From contig CCSI01000003.1 in assembly GCA_000756795.1 (NCBI GenBank), forward strand, positions 62,001 through 126,000: a stretch of 64,000 bases of DNA, read 5' to 3'. The notes below the pieces were generated by a model. The model had not been told where the DNA came from. It made no database searches and saw only the letters and a list, made by a program, of their open reading frames with translations. Of this stretch, positions 9,059 to 18,124 are shown piece by piece. Numbering within the stretch: position 1 is the first letter of the stretch; every line of letters starts with the position of its first letter. The stretch is from Qipengyuania vulgaris (lineage in GTDB: Bacteria; Pseudomonadota; Alphaproteobacteria; Sphingomonadales; Sphingomonadaceae). Made by a program: the position numbers and the translations under genes.

Positions 9059-9931
9059 CTACTCGTAGGCAGGCTCGTCCCACCAGGGATAGAAGTCAGG
9101 CATGTCGCTGCTGACCGTGTCGGGATAGGCAGGCGCGCGCTTTTCGAGAAAGCTCGCAATGCCTTCCTTCGCGTCCGCGCTGCGGCTGAGGCGGTAGATG
9201 GAGCGGCTGTCGATACGGTGCGCCATCATCGGGTGCTCGGTGGCCGAAAGGCGCCACAGCATCGCGCGCGTCATGCTAACCGACACGGCAGAGGTGTTGT
9301 CGGCAATCTCGCGCGCCAGCCCTGTGGCCACATCCATCAGCTCGCCCTGCGGGTGGACCGAGCGCACCAGTCCGCGCTCCTTGGCCTCGGCAGCATCGAA
9401 CACGCGGCCCGTCATGCACCATTCGAGCGCGGTCTGCATGCCGACCAGACGCGGGAGGAACCAGCTTGATGCCGCCTCGGGCGTGATGCCGCGCCGCGCA
9501 AACACGAAGCCGAAGCGTGCGTTGTCGCTGCAGAGGCGAATGTCGAAGGGCAGCTGCATCGTCGCGCCCACGCCCACCGCGACGCCGTTGCAGGCCCCGA
9601 TAAGCGGCTTCTTCGAATTAAACAGCCGAAGGGTCAGCCGTCCGCCCCCGTCGCGCACGCGCTCATCCGAGAGGTCCTCGACCGGATTTGGGTCGGAGAA
9701 GACGTGCCCACCGCCCTCGGGAGTCAAATCGGCCCCGGCACAGAATGCGCGGTCGCCGTGGCCCGTCACGATGACCGCACGCACGCTGTCGTCGGCATCG
9801 GTCACATCGAGCGCCTCGATGAACTCCTGCATCATCACGCGGGTGAAGGCGTTCATCTTTTCGGGCCGGTGGAGCGTCACCGTGGCGATGCCATCGGCGA
9901 TGTCGAGCTTGATCTGCGTGTAGGAACTCAT
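9059..9931 (-). CDS. enoyl-CoA hydratase/isomerase family protein
   Basis: Protein of 290 residues of the crotonase fold. Oxyanion-hole segments are visible: FCAGADLT near residue 63 and NGVAVGVGATM near 115, followed by GITPEAASSWFLPRLVG with Glu152 at the usual catalytic acid region. The predicted reaction is hydration or isomerisation of an enoyl-CoA in beta-oxidation; the exact substrate is unclear. ATG 9931 has GGGAGAG at good spacing, whereas the longer frame to 9991 lacks support. It is divergent from the phosphofructokinase gene. Confidence 0.88.
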   Translation of the reverse strand: MSSYTQIKLDIADGIATVTLHRPEKMNAFTRVMMQEFIEALDVTDADDSVRAVIVTGHGDRAFCAGADLTPEGGGHVFSDPNPVEDLSDERVRDGGGRLTLRLFNSKKPLIGACNGVAVGVGATMQLPFDIRLCSDNARFGFVFARRGITPEAASSWFLPRLVGMQTALEWCMTGRVFDAAEAKERGLVRSVHPQGELMDVATGLAREIADNTSAVSVSMTRAMLWRLSATEHPMMAHRIDSRSIYRLSRSADAKEGIASFLEKRAPAYPDTVSSDMPDFYPWWDEPAYE

Positions 9932-10042
9932 CGATCTCTCCCCTTCGCGAACGACGCTAATGACAAGCGCGCCAACATGGAAGCACGTCATGCATTCGTA
10001 GTCCTCTGGTTTTTAGGTCATAGGCTTGGCAGGAGGGAGCGC

Positions 10043-11242
10043 ATGGGAGAGAAAACCGTAGCCATGCTCACCGCAGGCGGCCTTGCGCCCTGCCTGTCCT
10101 CCGCTGTCGGGGGGCTCATCGAGCGATACAGCGAAATCGCGCCAGACGTGCGCATCGTCGCCTATCGCAACGGCTATGCCGGGCTGCTGACGGGCAACTG
10201 GATCGAGGCCACCGACGAGGTTCGCGCCAATGCGGGGCGGCTCCATGCCTTCGGCGGCAGCCCTATCGGGAACAGCCGCGTCAAGCTCACCAATGTCGAG
10301 GACTGCGTGAAACGCGGGCTGGTCGAGGAGGGCGAGGACCCGCTCGCCGTCGCCGCCGAGCAGCTGAAGCGCGACGGCATCGACATCCTCCACACCATCG
10401 GCGGGGACGACACCAACACCGCTGCAGCCGACCTGAAGGCGCATCTTGCGGCTATCGGTTCGGACCTCACCGTGGTCGGCCTGCCCAAGACCATCGACAA
10501 CGACGTCGTACCCATCCGGCAATCGCTGGGCGCATGGACCGCTGCCGAACAGGGCGCGCTTTATGCCCGCAACATCATCGCCGAATTCTCCGCCAATCCG
10601 AACATGCTTATCGTGCACGAGGTGATGGGCAGGAACTGCGGGTGGCTGACTGCGGCCACCGCGCGCGCGCACCACGAATGGGTCGGCACCGCGCCGTTCG
10701 CCGAATGGGTCGACAACGCCGCGGCGCGCTGGGACGTGCACGGGGTCTACATTCCCGAACGCGCGTTCGACCTTGCGAGCGAAACCGAACGCCTGCGCAG
10801 CATTATGGACGAACATGGCGGGGTGAACCTGTTCGTTTCCGAAGGTGCCGGCGCACGTGAAATCATCGCCGAGATGGAGGCCGCAGGCGAAGACGTCCCC
10901 CGCGATGCCTTCGGCCATGTGAAGCTTGACAAGATCAATCCGGGCCAGTGGCTGGCCGACCGCTTTGCCGCCGAACTGGGCGCGGAAAAGGTTCTGGTAC
11001 AGAAGAGCGGCTACTTCTCCCGCTCGGCCCCTGCCAATGCATCGGACCGCGAACTGATTGCCCATTGCACCCGCCTCGCCGTCGATGCTGCGCTCGAAGG
11101 CACAAGCGGCGTGGTCGGCCATGACGAGGAGCGCGGCGACGATCTGCGCGTCATCGAGTTCGACCGCATCAAGGGCGGCAAGGCCTTCGACGTGACGCAG
11201 AGCTGGTTCCGCGAATTACTGCAGGACCTCGGCCAGGCCTGA
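10043..11242 (+). CDS. 6-phosphofructokinase, pyrophosphate-dependent type
   Basis: Protein of 399 residues. GGDDTNT at residues 120-126 and PKTIDND at 148-154 are the diagnostic sites: the second Asp of GGDD and the Lys of PKTIDND mark PPi-dependent enzymes, whereas ATP enzymes have GGDGS and PGTIDND. MGRNCGWLTAATA is the fructose-6-phosphate region. It interconverts fructose 6-phosphate and fructose 1,6-bisphosphate in the cytoplasm using PPi and Pi. ATG 10043 was chosen because AGGAGGGAG (10031-10039) lies directly upstream; the frame is open further upstream without a good start. Confidence 0.92.
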   Translation: MGEKTVAMLTAGGLAPCLSSAVGGLIERYSEIAPDVRIVAYRNGYAGLLTGNWIEATDEVRANAGRLHAFGGSPIGNSRVKLTNVEDCVKRGLVEEGEDPLAVAAEQLKRDGIDILHTIGGDDTNTAAADLKAHLAAIGSDLTVVGLPKTIDNDVVPIRQSLGAWTAAEQGALYARNIIAEFSANPNMLIVHEVMGRNCGWLTAATARAHHEWVGTAPFAEWVDNAAARWDVHGVYIPERAFDLASETERLRSIMDEHGGVNLFVSEGAGAREIIAEMEAAGEDVPRDAFGHVKLDKINPGQWLADRFAAELGAEKVLVQKSGYFSRSAPANASDRELIAHCTRLAVDAALEGTSGVVGHDEERGDDLRVIEFDRIKGGKAFDVTQSWFRELLQDLGQA

Positions 11243-11307
11243 GGCTGAATTACCCTTGGAACAGGCCAGCATGTGACCGGTTCAACCGGCAACACAGGAG
11301 AAAATTC

Positions 11308-11907
11308 ATGAAAATCCTCGTCGCCGGGTCCACCGGCAATACGGGCACGCGCCTCGTCAAGGAACTGCAAAGCCGCGGCCATGACACCGTCGCGCTAGTC
11401 CGCTCGTCCTCGGACACCAGCGATTTGCCCGAAGAAGTCACGCTGCGCGAAGGTGACCTGACCGACCTTCAGGACGATGTCACCAACGGCTGCGAAGTGG
11501 TGATTTTCGCCGCCGGGTCGGGCGGCGACACGAGCGAGGAGATGACGGACAAGGTCGACCGGGATGGCGCTATCAAGCTTATCGACATCGCCGAGAAAAG
11601 CGATGTTCGCCGGTTCGTAATGCTGAGTTCGGTTGGCGCGGGGGATCCCGATCCCGACAGCGACCTGGCGCATTACCTCGAGGCGAAACACGCCGCGGAC
11701 GAGCACCTGAAAAAAAGCAGTCTCGAATATGCCATCCTGCGCCCGGTCGCGCTCACCGATGACGGACCGACGGGCTCGGTGAAGCTGGGCGACGAGGTCG
11801 ACCCCAAGGGCAAGGCGGCACGCGGTGATGTGGCGCAGCTGCTGGCCGACGCGGCCGAGCAGGACGAATGGACCGGCTCGATAAAGCTGATGGAAACGGC
11901 CTACTAA
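11308..11907 (+). CDS. NAD(P)-binding SDR-type oxidoreductase (atypical, NmrA/YwnB-like)
   Basis: Protein of 199 residues made almost entirely of a Rossmann domain. GSTGNTG at residues 7-13 is the dinucleotide-binding loop and GDLTDL follows the third strand. A HYLEAKHAADEHL segment resembles the Y-x-x-x-K region of extended or atypical SDRs. The substrate is unknown. It lies 65 bases downstream of the phosphofructokinase gene with its own AGGAG site. A terminator follows. Confidence 0.85.
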   Translation: MKILVAGSTGNTGTRLVKELQSRGHDTVALVRSSSDTSDLPEEVTLREGDLTDLQDDVTNGCEVVIFAAGSGGDTSEEMTDKVDRDGAIKLIDIAEKSDVRRFVMLSSVGAGDPDPDSDLAHYLEAKHAADEHLKKSSLEYAILRPVALTDDGPTGSVKLGDEVDPKGKAARGDVAQLLADAAEQDEWTGSIKLMETAY

Positions 11908-11926
11908 ACGGCCTCGGTCAAACGCA

Positions 11927-11964
11927 AAACGCCGCCCGTTCCGTATCTGGAGCGGGCGGCGTTT
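11927..11964. terminator. Bidirectional terminator between convergent SDR genes
   Basis: The 12-base stem AAACGCCGCCCG pairs with CGGGCGGCGTTT across a 14-base loop. It lies between the convergent stop codons at 11907 and 11990, with A-rich and T-rich flanks that suit both directions. Confidence 0.8.
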
Positions 11965-11989
11965 GCTTGTCCGGATGAACTGGTGGCGC

Positions 11990-12775
11990 TTAACGCGGCG
12001 CCATGCGGATGGCGCCGTCGAGGCGGACGTCTTCGCCGTTGAAGTAGCCGCACTCGATCATGGTCATCGCGAGACGCGCATATTCTTCCGGGTTGCCGAG
12101 GCGCTTGGGGAACGGGACAGATGCGGCCAGCGCGTCCTTTACCTGCGGCGGGGCGGCGTTCATCAGCGGGGTGTTGAAGATACCCGGCAGGATGGTGTTC
12201 ACGCGGATGCCTTCCTGCATCAGGTCGCGCGCGATGGGGAGCGTCATGCCGATCACGCCGCCTTTCGATGCCGAGTAAGCGGCCTGGCCGATCTGGCCGT
12301 CTTCACCCGCCACCGAAGCGGTGTTGACGATCGCGCCGCGAGCGCCGTCTTCGTTGATGGGGTCCAGCGTCATCATGCCGGCTGCCGATTTGGCGATGCA
12401 GCGGAAGGTGCCGATGAGGTTCACCTGGATGACGAATTCGAACGCCTGCATCGGGAAGTGGCTGATTTCGCCGGTCTGCTTGTCGCGCTTGGCGGTCTTG
12501 ATGGCGTTGCCGATGCCTGCGCAATTGACGAGGATGCGTTCCTGACCATGGGCTTCGCGCGCCTTGGCAAAACCGGCATCGACGTCCTCGTCGCTCATCA
12601 CGTTGACCTTGCAGAAGATGCCGCCGATGTCCTTGGCGACGGCTTCGCCCTTCTCTTCGTTCATGTCGAAGATGGCGACCTTCGCGCCCTTGGCGGCGAT
12701 AGCGCGGGCGGTGGCTTCACCGAGGCCCGATGCGCCGCCGGTGACGACTGCGGGGGTATTGCTGCTGACTTCCAT
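11990..12775 (-). CDS. SDR dehydrogenase, HSD10-like (3-hydroxyacyl-CoA dehydrogenase type)
   Basis: Protein of 261 residues. TGGASGLG at 12-19 binds the cofactor and the catalytic residues Ser154, Tyr167 and Lys171 (YSASK) are in place. FDMNEEKG after the second strand suggests NAD preference. The insert and the NTASVAGEDGQIGQAAYSAS segment are close to the type 10 17-beta-hydroxysteroid/3-hydroxyacyl-CoA dehydrogenase family. It follows the thiolase gene by 29 bases on the same strand, so the pair likely performs the last two steps of a beta-oxidation or branched-chain acid pathway. Confidence 0.88.
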   Translation of the reverse strand: MEVSSNTPAVVTGGASGLGEATARAIAAKGAKVAIFDMNEEKGEAVAKDIGGIFCKVNVMSDEDVDAGFAKAREAHGQERILVNCAGIGNAIKTAKRDKQTGEISHFPMQAFEFVIQVNLIGTFRCIAKSAAGMMTLDPINEDGARGAIVNTASVAGEDGQIGQAAYSASKGGVIGMTLPIARDLMQEGIRVNTILPGIFNTPLMNAAPPQVKDALAASVPFPKRLGNPEEYARLAMTMIECGYFNGEDVRLDGAIRMAPR

Positions 12776-12804
12776 AAGGGTAATCCTCTCGTGATTTTAG
12801 AAGC

Positions 12805-13977
12805 TTAAAGTGCCTCGACGATAGTCACGTTGGCGACACCGCCGCCTTCGCACATCGTCTGGAGGCCGTATTTCTTGCCTCGCGCCTTCAGCGCGTGGAC
12901 CAGCGTGGCCATGAGCTTGGTGCCCGATGCACCCAGAGGGTGGCCGAGCGCAATAGCGCCGCCGTTGACGTTGAGCTTTTCCGGGTCCGCACCGGTGTGC
13001 TTGAGCCATGCGAGCGGCACGGGCGCGAAGGCTTCGTTCACCTCGAACAGGTCGATGTCCGAAATCTTCATGCCTGCCCGCTCCAGCGCGCGGTCGGTCG
13101 CGAACAGCGGCTCTTCGAGCATGATGACCGGGTCGCCCGCCGTGACAGTAAGGTTGTGAATGCGCGCGAGCGGCGTGAGGCCGTATTCCTTCAGCGCCTT
13201 CTCGCTGACCACCAGCACCGCGCTCGAACCGTCGCAAATCTGGCTGCTCGAGGCTGCCGTGATGGTGCCCTCGGGGCTGAGCAGCTTGACGCCTGCAATC
13301 CCTTCGAGCGTCGCGTCGAAACGGATGCCCTCGTCCACCGTGTGCATCTCGGTGCCCTCGGGGGTCTCGATTTCGACCGGCACGATTTCCGCCTCGAACG
13401 CGCCCGAACGGGTCGCTTCGATGGCCTTCTGGTGGCTCGCCAGCGCGAAGCGGTCGAGGTCGTCCTTGGAGAAGCCATGCTTTTTGACGATCATCTCGGC
13501 GCCCATGAACTGGGACCACTGGATGCCGGGGTATTTCTCTTCGAGGCCGGGCGATTTGTAGTTCCCCAGCCCCTCCTTCATGTGGAACATCGCGGTCGAA
13601 CCCATCGGCACGCGGGTCATGCTTTCGACACCGCTGGCGATGACGACATCCTGCGTCCCGCTCATCACTGCCTGCGCGGCGAACTGGATGGCCTGCTGCG
13701 AGGACCCGCACTGGCGGTCGATGGTCACGGCAGGAACACCTTCGCCCAGGTGCTTCGAGGCGAGGACGGCGTTGCGCCCCACTTGCATCGCCTGCTCGCC
13801 GCCCTGGCTGACGCAGCCCATCACGACATCGTCGACAACCTTCGCCTCCAGCCCCGAGCGCTCCATCACCGCATCGAGCGACCTGGCGGCGAGGTCGACC
13901 GGATGTACGCCTGCAAGCCTTCCTCCCCGGCGTCCCCCTGCGGTGCGGACAGCTTCGACGATATAGGCTTCGGGCAT
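12805..13977 (-). CDS. acetyl-CoA C-acyltransferase (thiolase)
   Basis: Protein of 390 residues, full length for the family. The nucleophile is Cys90 in IDRQCGSSQQA; the second-site residues are His346 in ALGHPLGASG and Cys376 in CEGGGVANVTIVEAL. It catalyses thiolytic cleavage of 3-ketoacyl-CoA, or condensation in the reverse direction. It heads an operon with the HSD10-like gene. The GAAFAPVPLAW-like segment (residues near 295) is the usual NEAFA motif of the C-terminal domain. Whether it acts on short or long chains cannot be told by eye. Confidence 0.93.
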   Translation of the reverse strand: MPEAYIVEAVRTAGGRRGGRLAGVHPVDLAARSLDAVMERSGLEAKVVDDVVMGCVSQGGEQAMQVGRNAVLASKHLGEGVPAVTIDRQCGSSQQAIQFAAQAVMSGTQDVVIASGVESMTRVPMGSTAMFHMKEGLGNYKSPGLEEKYPGIQWSQFMGAEMIVKKHGFSKDDLDRFALASHQKAIEATRSGAFEAEIVPVEIETPEGTEMHTVDEGIRFDATLEGIAGVKLLSPEGTITAASSSQICDGSSAVLVVSEKALKEYGLTPLARIHNLTVTAGDPVIMLEEPLFATDRALERAGMKISDIDLFEVNEAFAPVPLAWLKHTGADPEKLNVNGGAIALGHPLGASGTKLMATLVHALKARGKKYGLQTMCEGGGVANVTIVEAL

Positions 13978-14343
13978 GGGGAATCCTCTCTGATAAGACG
14001 TTGCCGTGGGCCTATTTGCACCTTCCGTTTACGTCAAGGGCAAGCTGAGTGTTGCAGCGCTGTTCCGTGCATAGGATTGCACAAACGCCTTATCCGACAC
14101 GAGAAACGGTTTTCCCCGCAATTTTTCTGCGTTCGTAACGCTTGTGACTAAATGGCAACACCGCCGCAGAGTCTTGCCTCTTTTGTTACAAAATCTTTGC
14201 GTTTCGGGGCTGGCTACAGGCAAATGCCTCCATCCGCAGGGGGAAGCGCCATCAGTGCGTCCAACAGCGGGAGGTATCTCAAGACACCTCCACTACCGGA
14301 TGAACCGGGGTGGGGGCCTTGGATTAAAGAGGAAAGAAATCAC
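13978..14343. other. Divergent intergenic region between thiolase and TonB receptor 1
   Basis: 366 bases without a convincing gene. The receptor frame stays open upstream to 14152 but that stretch lacks a signal peptide and a good ribosome site, so it is taken as leader. AGAGGAAAG precedes the receptor ATG at 14344. The right half holds hairpin-prone repeats around 14270-14320 (GGAGGTATC and its complement-like GACACCTCC), possibly a leader hairpin. Promoters for both genes must lie here but no clear -35/-10 pair stands out. Confidence 0.5.
14022..14037 (-). promoter_or_regulatory. Possible operator upstream of the thiolase operon
   Basis: Read on the minus strand the site is TTGACGTAAACGGAAG. 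The left half and the ACGTAAACG core recall operators of MerR-type regulators of branched-chain and fatty-acid catabolism (LiuR-like sites with TTGACGTAAACG). The right half of the expected palindrome is degraded and no liuR gene is in the window, so this is a weak suggestion. It lies about 45 bases upstream of the thiolase start. Confidence 0.25.
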
Positions 14344-17334
14344 ATGAAGATGCATAGCAAGCTCAAGCTCGCTGCAGCGCCGACCGCGCTTGGCATCGCG
14401 CTCATGGCCCAGCCGGTCATGGCGCAGGATGTCGACGACGACGCTACGGAAGCCGATGCTCCCGCACCGATCGTTGTGACCGGTTCGCGTATCCAGTCGA
14501 CCACGTTCGACACGGTTGCGCCGGTCCAGGTCATCGGCGAACAGTCGATCGAAGCTACCGGTGCCGTCAACATCCAGGAAACGCTGCTGCGTGACCCGGT
14601 CATGGGTACGCCGACCTTCTCGCGTACGAACACCTCGTTCAGCACGAGCGGTTCGGGCCTGTCGACCGTCGACCTTCGCAACCTCGGTGTGAACCGCACC
14701 CTGATCCTCGTCGACGGTCGCCGTCACGTTTCGGGTGTCCCGGGCTCGTCGGCAGTCGACCTCAACGCCATCCCCACCGCGCTCATCGACCGCGTCGACA
14801 TCCTGACCTCGGGTTCGGGTTCGGCAATTTACGGTTCGGACGCTGTGGCCGGCGTTATCAACTTCATCCTCAAGGATGACTTCGAAGGCTTCGACGTCGA
14901 AGGTTCGGCCGGTGTCAGCGAAGTCGGCGACAGTGAAGAGTACACCCTTGGCCTGACCATGGGTTCGAACTTCGCCGATGGCCGCGGTAACGCGACCCTC
15001 TTCGCCGGTTACTCGAAGGAAGGCGCTGCTTTCCTGCGTGACCACAAGACCGAAGCTGGTCCGTCGGAACGCGACAGCCTGAGCGCCCTTTTCTTCGGTG
15101 GCGACTTCCAGGAAGCGCGTGAGCCCTTCTTCTCGAGCTACTCGCCCTACGGCACCTACTTCACCGACAACTATGCATTCACCTATGCGCCGAATGGCGT
15201 GCTGCAGGGTTGTACCACGACGAACGGCACCAGCTGTACGTCGGGTGACGGTGTTTACAGCGGCGTCGGTCCGACCGGCTTCAACCGCACCTTCTTCCGT
15301 TACCTCGCCGTTCCGACCGAGCGTTACATGCTCACCGCGAACGCGACCTACGACGTTGCGGACGGTCACGAATTCTTCCTGCAGGGCAGCTACATCAATA
15401 CGAGCGTTCGCTCGAACATTGAGCCGTTCCCCTTCGCTTCGGAAGATGCATACCCGGTTGCTGGCAACCTGCCGATCGAAACCTTCCTCGACGACGGCAC
15501 GGTCTTCCGTAACCCGTTCGTTCCGGACGAGATCTACAACGACGCGAGCGACACCGACGGTGACGGCCTGCGCGACATCTTCCTTACGAAGCGTCTGACT
15601 TCGTTTGGTGCACGTCGTTCGGCTGCAGATCGTGACACGTTCCGTATCGTGCTCGGCATGCGCGGCGACCTGTCGGAGAGCTGGAACTACGAAACGTTCT
15701 TCAACTACGGCAAGACGAAGCAGGCCCAGCTCGGTAACGGCCAGATCAATACGCCTAACTACCGTCAGTCGCTGCAGATCATTCCCGATCCCGCCAACCC
15801 TGGCGAGTTCATCTGCGCTGACGCAACTGCACGCGCAGAAGGCTGTGCTCCGGCAAACATCTTCGGTCGCGACTCGCTCTCGCCCGAAGCTCTGGCCTAT
15901 CTGGAAGCTCCGACCACGTTCAACGCTGACGTTAGCCAGATGCAGATCGGTGCCTTCGTCGGTGGCGACCTGTTCTCGCTCTACGGCGATATCGACCCCA
16001 TCCAGGTTACGACCGGTGTCGAATATCGTAAGGAAAAGAGCTCGGACATCTGGGACGTTCTCTCGCAGCGCGGTCTGAACGCAGGTAACGCCCTGCCCCC
16101 GACCAGCGGTGAGTTCGACGTTCGCGAAGCCTACATCGAAGGTAAGATCCCGCTTCTGCAGGACTCGTTCCTGTATGACGTGTCGATCCGCGGTGCAGCT
16201 CGTATCTCGGACTACAGCACCATCGGCCAGACCTTCAGCTGGAACGCTGGCGGTGAAATCGCGGTTACTCCGGACCTTCGCTTCCGTGCGATGTACGCAG
16301 AAACCGTTCGTGCACCGAACATCAACGAACTGTTCGCTGGACGTAGCCAGACCTTCCCGACTCTGACCGACCCGTGCTCGGGCGCGACGAATGACGGATC
16401 GACCCTCGGCAACCAGTGTTTCGCTGATCCGGGCGTTGTGGCTAACGCTGCAGTCAACGGCGGTGTGTTCACGCTTAACAGCACCTCGGACGTGCAGGGC
16501 GTGACCGGCTTCAGCGGCGGTAACCCGCTGCTCGAAGAAGAAACCGGCAAGACCTTCACCGCAGGTGTGGTCCTGAACCCGTCCTTCATCGACGCTCTGC
16601 GTAACCTGACCGTTACGGTCGACTACTTCGACATCACCATTGACGATGCAATTACGGCTACCAGCCGTCAGTTCATCCTCAACCAGTGCTATGTCGAAGG
16701 CAACGATGCGCTGTGCGACCAGTTCATCACGCGTCGTCCGGCCGCTATCGGTCCGTACAGCGCAGGTTCGCTCGACGAGGTCAACACGGCCAGCCTGAAC
16801 TCGGGTGGCTTCAAGACGGAAGGTATCGACGTCAAGGTGACCTACAACACGGGGCTCGGCTTCATCAATGAAGACGCCGACCTGTCGTTTAACTTCGCCT
16901 ACACGCACCTGTTCGAATCCTACTTCGATCAGGTCCAGTCGACCGACGAAGAGCCGCTCGATTACTTCGACGGTGAAGTTGGCTCGTCGAAGGATCGCTT
17001 CACCACGCAGGTTTTCCTTGGCCTTGGTGACGTGACCCTCGCGGCAACCGGCACCTACTTCGGTCCGGCTTACCTCGACGATCAGCTGACGGGTGTGACC
17101 CGCTTCGACGAAGGCTACGAAGACTATCGCTGGCACGACGAGTTCTACCTGGACCTCCAGGCTCGTTGGGAAGTTTCCGACCGCCACGAATTCTACGTCG
17201 GTGTCGACAACGTCATGGACAACTCGCCGGTCTACGCTGGTGGCCTGATGGTCGCTGGTATGGAAACCGACACGGGTACCTACGATCCGCTGGGTCGTCG
17301 CTACTACGCCGGCTTCAAGATCTCGCTGGACTAA
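14344..17334 (+). CDS. TonB-dependent receptor 1
   Basis: Outer-membrane protein of 996 residues. The signal peptide ends at QPVMAQ (about residue 28). An acidic linker leads to the plug domain starting PIVVTGSRIQS, with VDLRNLGVNRTLILVDGRR and IYGSDAVAGVINFILK, the usual plug signatures. A large beta-barrel follows and ends YYAGFKISLD. Such receptors import ligands using TonB energy; the ligand is not readable. It is paralogous to receptor 3 (22240). Codon use shows unusually many GGT, CGT, GCT and GTT codons compared with neighbours, suggesting strong expression. A DTDGDGLRD calcium-loop-like motif lies in a predicted extracellular part (15549-15575). Confidence 0.93.
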   Translation: MKMHSKLKLAAAPTALGIALMAQPVMAQDVDDDATEADAPAPIVVTGSRIQSTTFDTVAPVQVIGEQSIEATGAVNIQETLLRDPVMGTPTFSRTNTSFSTSGSGLSTVDLRNLGVNRTLILVDGRRHVSGVPGSSAVDLNAIPTALIDRVDILTSGSGSAIYGSDAVAGVINFILKDDFEGFDVEGSAGVSEVGDSEEYTLGLTMGSNFADGRGNATLFAGYSKEGAAFLRDHKTEAGPSERDSLSALFFGGDFQEAREPFFSSYSPYGTYFTDNYAFTYAPNGVLQGCTTTNGTSCTSGDGVYSGVGPTGFNRTFFRYLAVPTERYMLTANATYDVADGHEFFLQGSYINTSVRSNIEPFPFASEDAYPVAGNLPIETFLDDGTVFRNPFVPDEIYNDASDTDGDGLRDIFLTKRLTSFGARRSAADRDTFRIVLGMRGDLSESWNYETFFNYGKTKQAQLGNGQINTPNYRQSLQIIPDPANPGEFICADATARAEGCAPANIFGRDSLSPEALAYLEAPTTFNADVSQMQIGAFVGGDLFSLYGDIDPIQVTTGVEYRKEKSSDIWDVLSQRGLNAGNALPPTSGEFDVREAYIEGKIPLLQDSFLYDVSIRGAARISDYSTIGQTFSWNAGGEIAVTPDLRFRAMYAETVRAPNINELFAGRSQTFPTLTDPCSGATNDGSTLGNQCFADPGVVANAAVNGGVFTLNSTSDVQGVTGFSGGNPLLEEETGKTFTAGVVLNPSFIDALRNLTVTVDYFDITIDDAITATSRQFILNQCYVEGNDALCDQFITRRPAAIGPYSAGSLDEVNTASLNSGGFKTEGIDVKVTYNTGLGFINEDADLSFNFAYTHLFESYFDQVQSTDEEPLDYFDGEVGSSKDRFTTQVFLGLGDVTLAATGTYFGPAYLDDQLTGVTRFDEGYEDYRWHDEFYLDLQARWEVSDRHEFYVGVDNVMDNSPVYAGGLMVAGMETDTGTYDPLGRRYYAGFKISLD

Positions 17335-17361
17335 TCTCCAGCCGGACAACGGCTAAAAAAG

Positions 17362-17390
17362 AAGGGCGGGGAGCAATCCCCGCCCTTTTA
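17362..17390 (+). terminator. Intrinsic terminator after TonB receptor 1
   Basis: AAGGGCGGGG pairs with CCCCGCCCTT across a six-base loop and a TTTT tail follows. An A-run precedes the stem. The stem core is the same as that of the terminator after receptor 3. Confidence 0.88.
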
Positions 17391-18067
17391 TCTTTGCGTT
17401 ACCTCTAACTGCATCAAAGATGAGCTTAACACCCCTTCCCCGCGTCGGAATCCAGGCAGGAGATATACGGCCTAACAAAGGCGGATCCCCGCCACTCGCC
17501 TCCCAGCTAACCCGTCGGGCAAGCTTCGCCGTCAGCCCTGATATTCGCGGCACATGCCTGCCGGATTAGCCAAGCAGAAACCCAGGATTAGGCCCTCCGC
17601 ACCTCGGCATGCTTTTGAAGCGGACATAGCCCCTTTCCATTCTCCCCTCGCCCCTCCCCGACAATAATTAGTGGGTCGTCCGCCCGCCGTCCCTGCCAGG
17701 CAGGTATTCAAGGGAAGCGCAGGATAGCGCACGTCTCGATTGGTGGGCGCTTCGTGGGAGGGAGATGATTTCATAGCCCGCCAGTAGGCTGCCCTTCGCT
17801 GCCCACCATAATAGCACCGAACACCACTGAAAGATGGCACCACCACTCTCACCCACTCGAGAACGCGACTGCGGTGCCCCGAGTTATTATCGCACAGCAG
17901 GCGCTTCGAGCGCCCTGGTTCTGCTTCACGCTATTAGTCTGGTGAGAGGTTGCGTCTGACCTACGAGGAATGCCGGAAAAGGCCGTCCCTCCCCCAGGTT
18001 CGCCAAGATCTCGGACGGCAGAAATGGGAAGGCCTCTGCACACGCTGTCCGCGCGGCTGACGCGCAC
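17391..18067. other. Long gap without a recognisable gene
   Basis: About 680 bases between the terminators of two convergent receptor genes. Three minus-strand frames of 66-106 codons exist but lack codon bias, recognisable motifs and good ribosome sites. The stretch looks less GC-biased than its flanks. Small palindromes are present: CCTGCC-A-GGCAGG at 17692-17704 and GGCGCT-TCG-AGCGCC at 17900-17914. It may hold decayed sequence or a small RNA; I see nothing definite. Confidence 0.4.
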
Positions 18068-18098
18068 AAAAAAGCGGCCCCGCCGAAGCGGAGCCGCT
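18068..18098 (-). terminator. Intrinsic terminator after TonB receptor 2
   Basis: Read on the minus strand, AGCGGC-T-CCGC closes a TTCG tetraloop with GCGG-G-GCCGCT and is followed by TTTTT. There is one mismatch in an otherwise 11-base stem. It lies 27 bases after the receptor stop. Confidence 0.88.
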
Positions 18099-18124
18099 GA
18101 TTTCAGGCTCAAGCCCGGTTCGAC

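Noticed and set aside
14293-17349. Long open frame antisense to TonB receptor 1
   Set aside because: Shadow frame for the same reason; no motif or start support.
17532-17852. Possible small genes in the 17391-18067 gap
   Set aside because: Frames of 66-106 codons have no ribosome site, no codon preference and no motifs.
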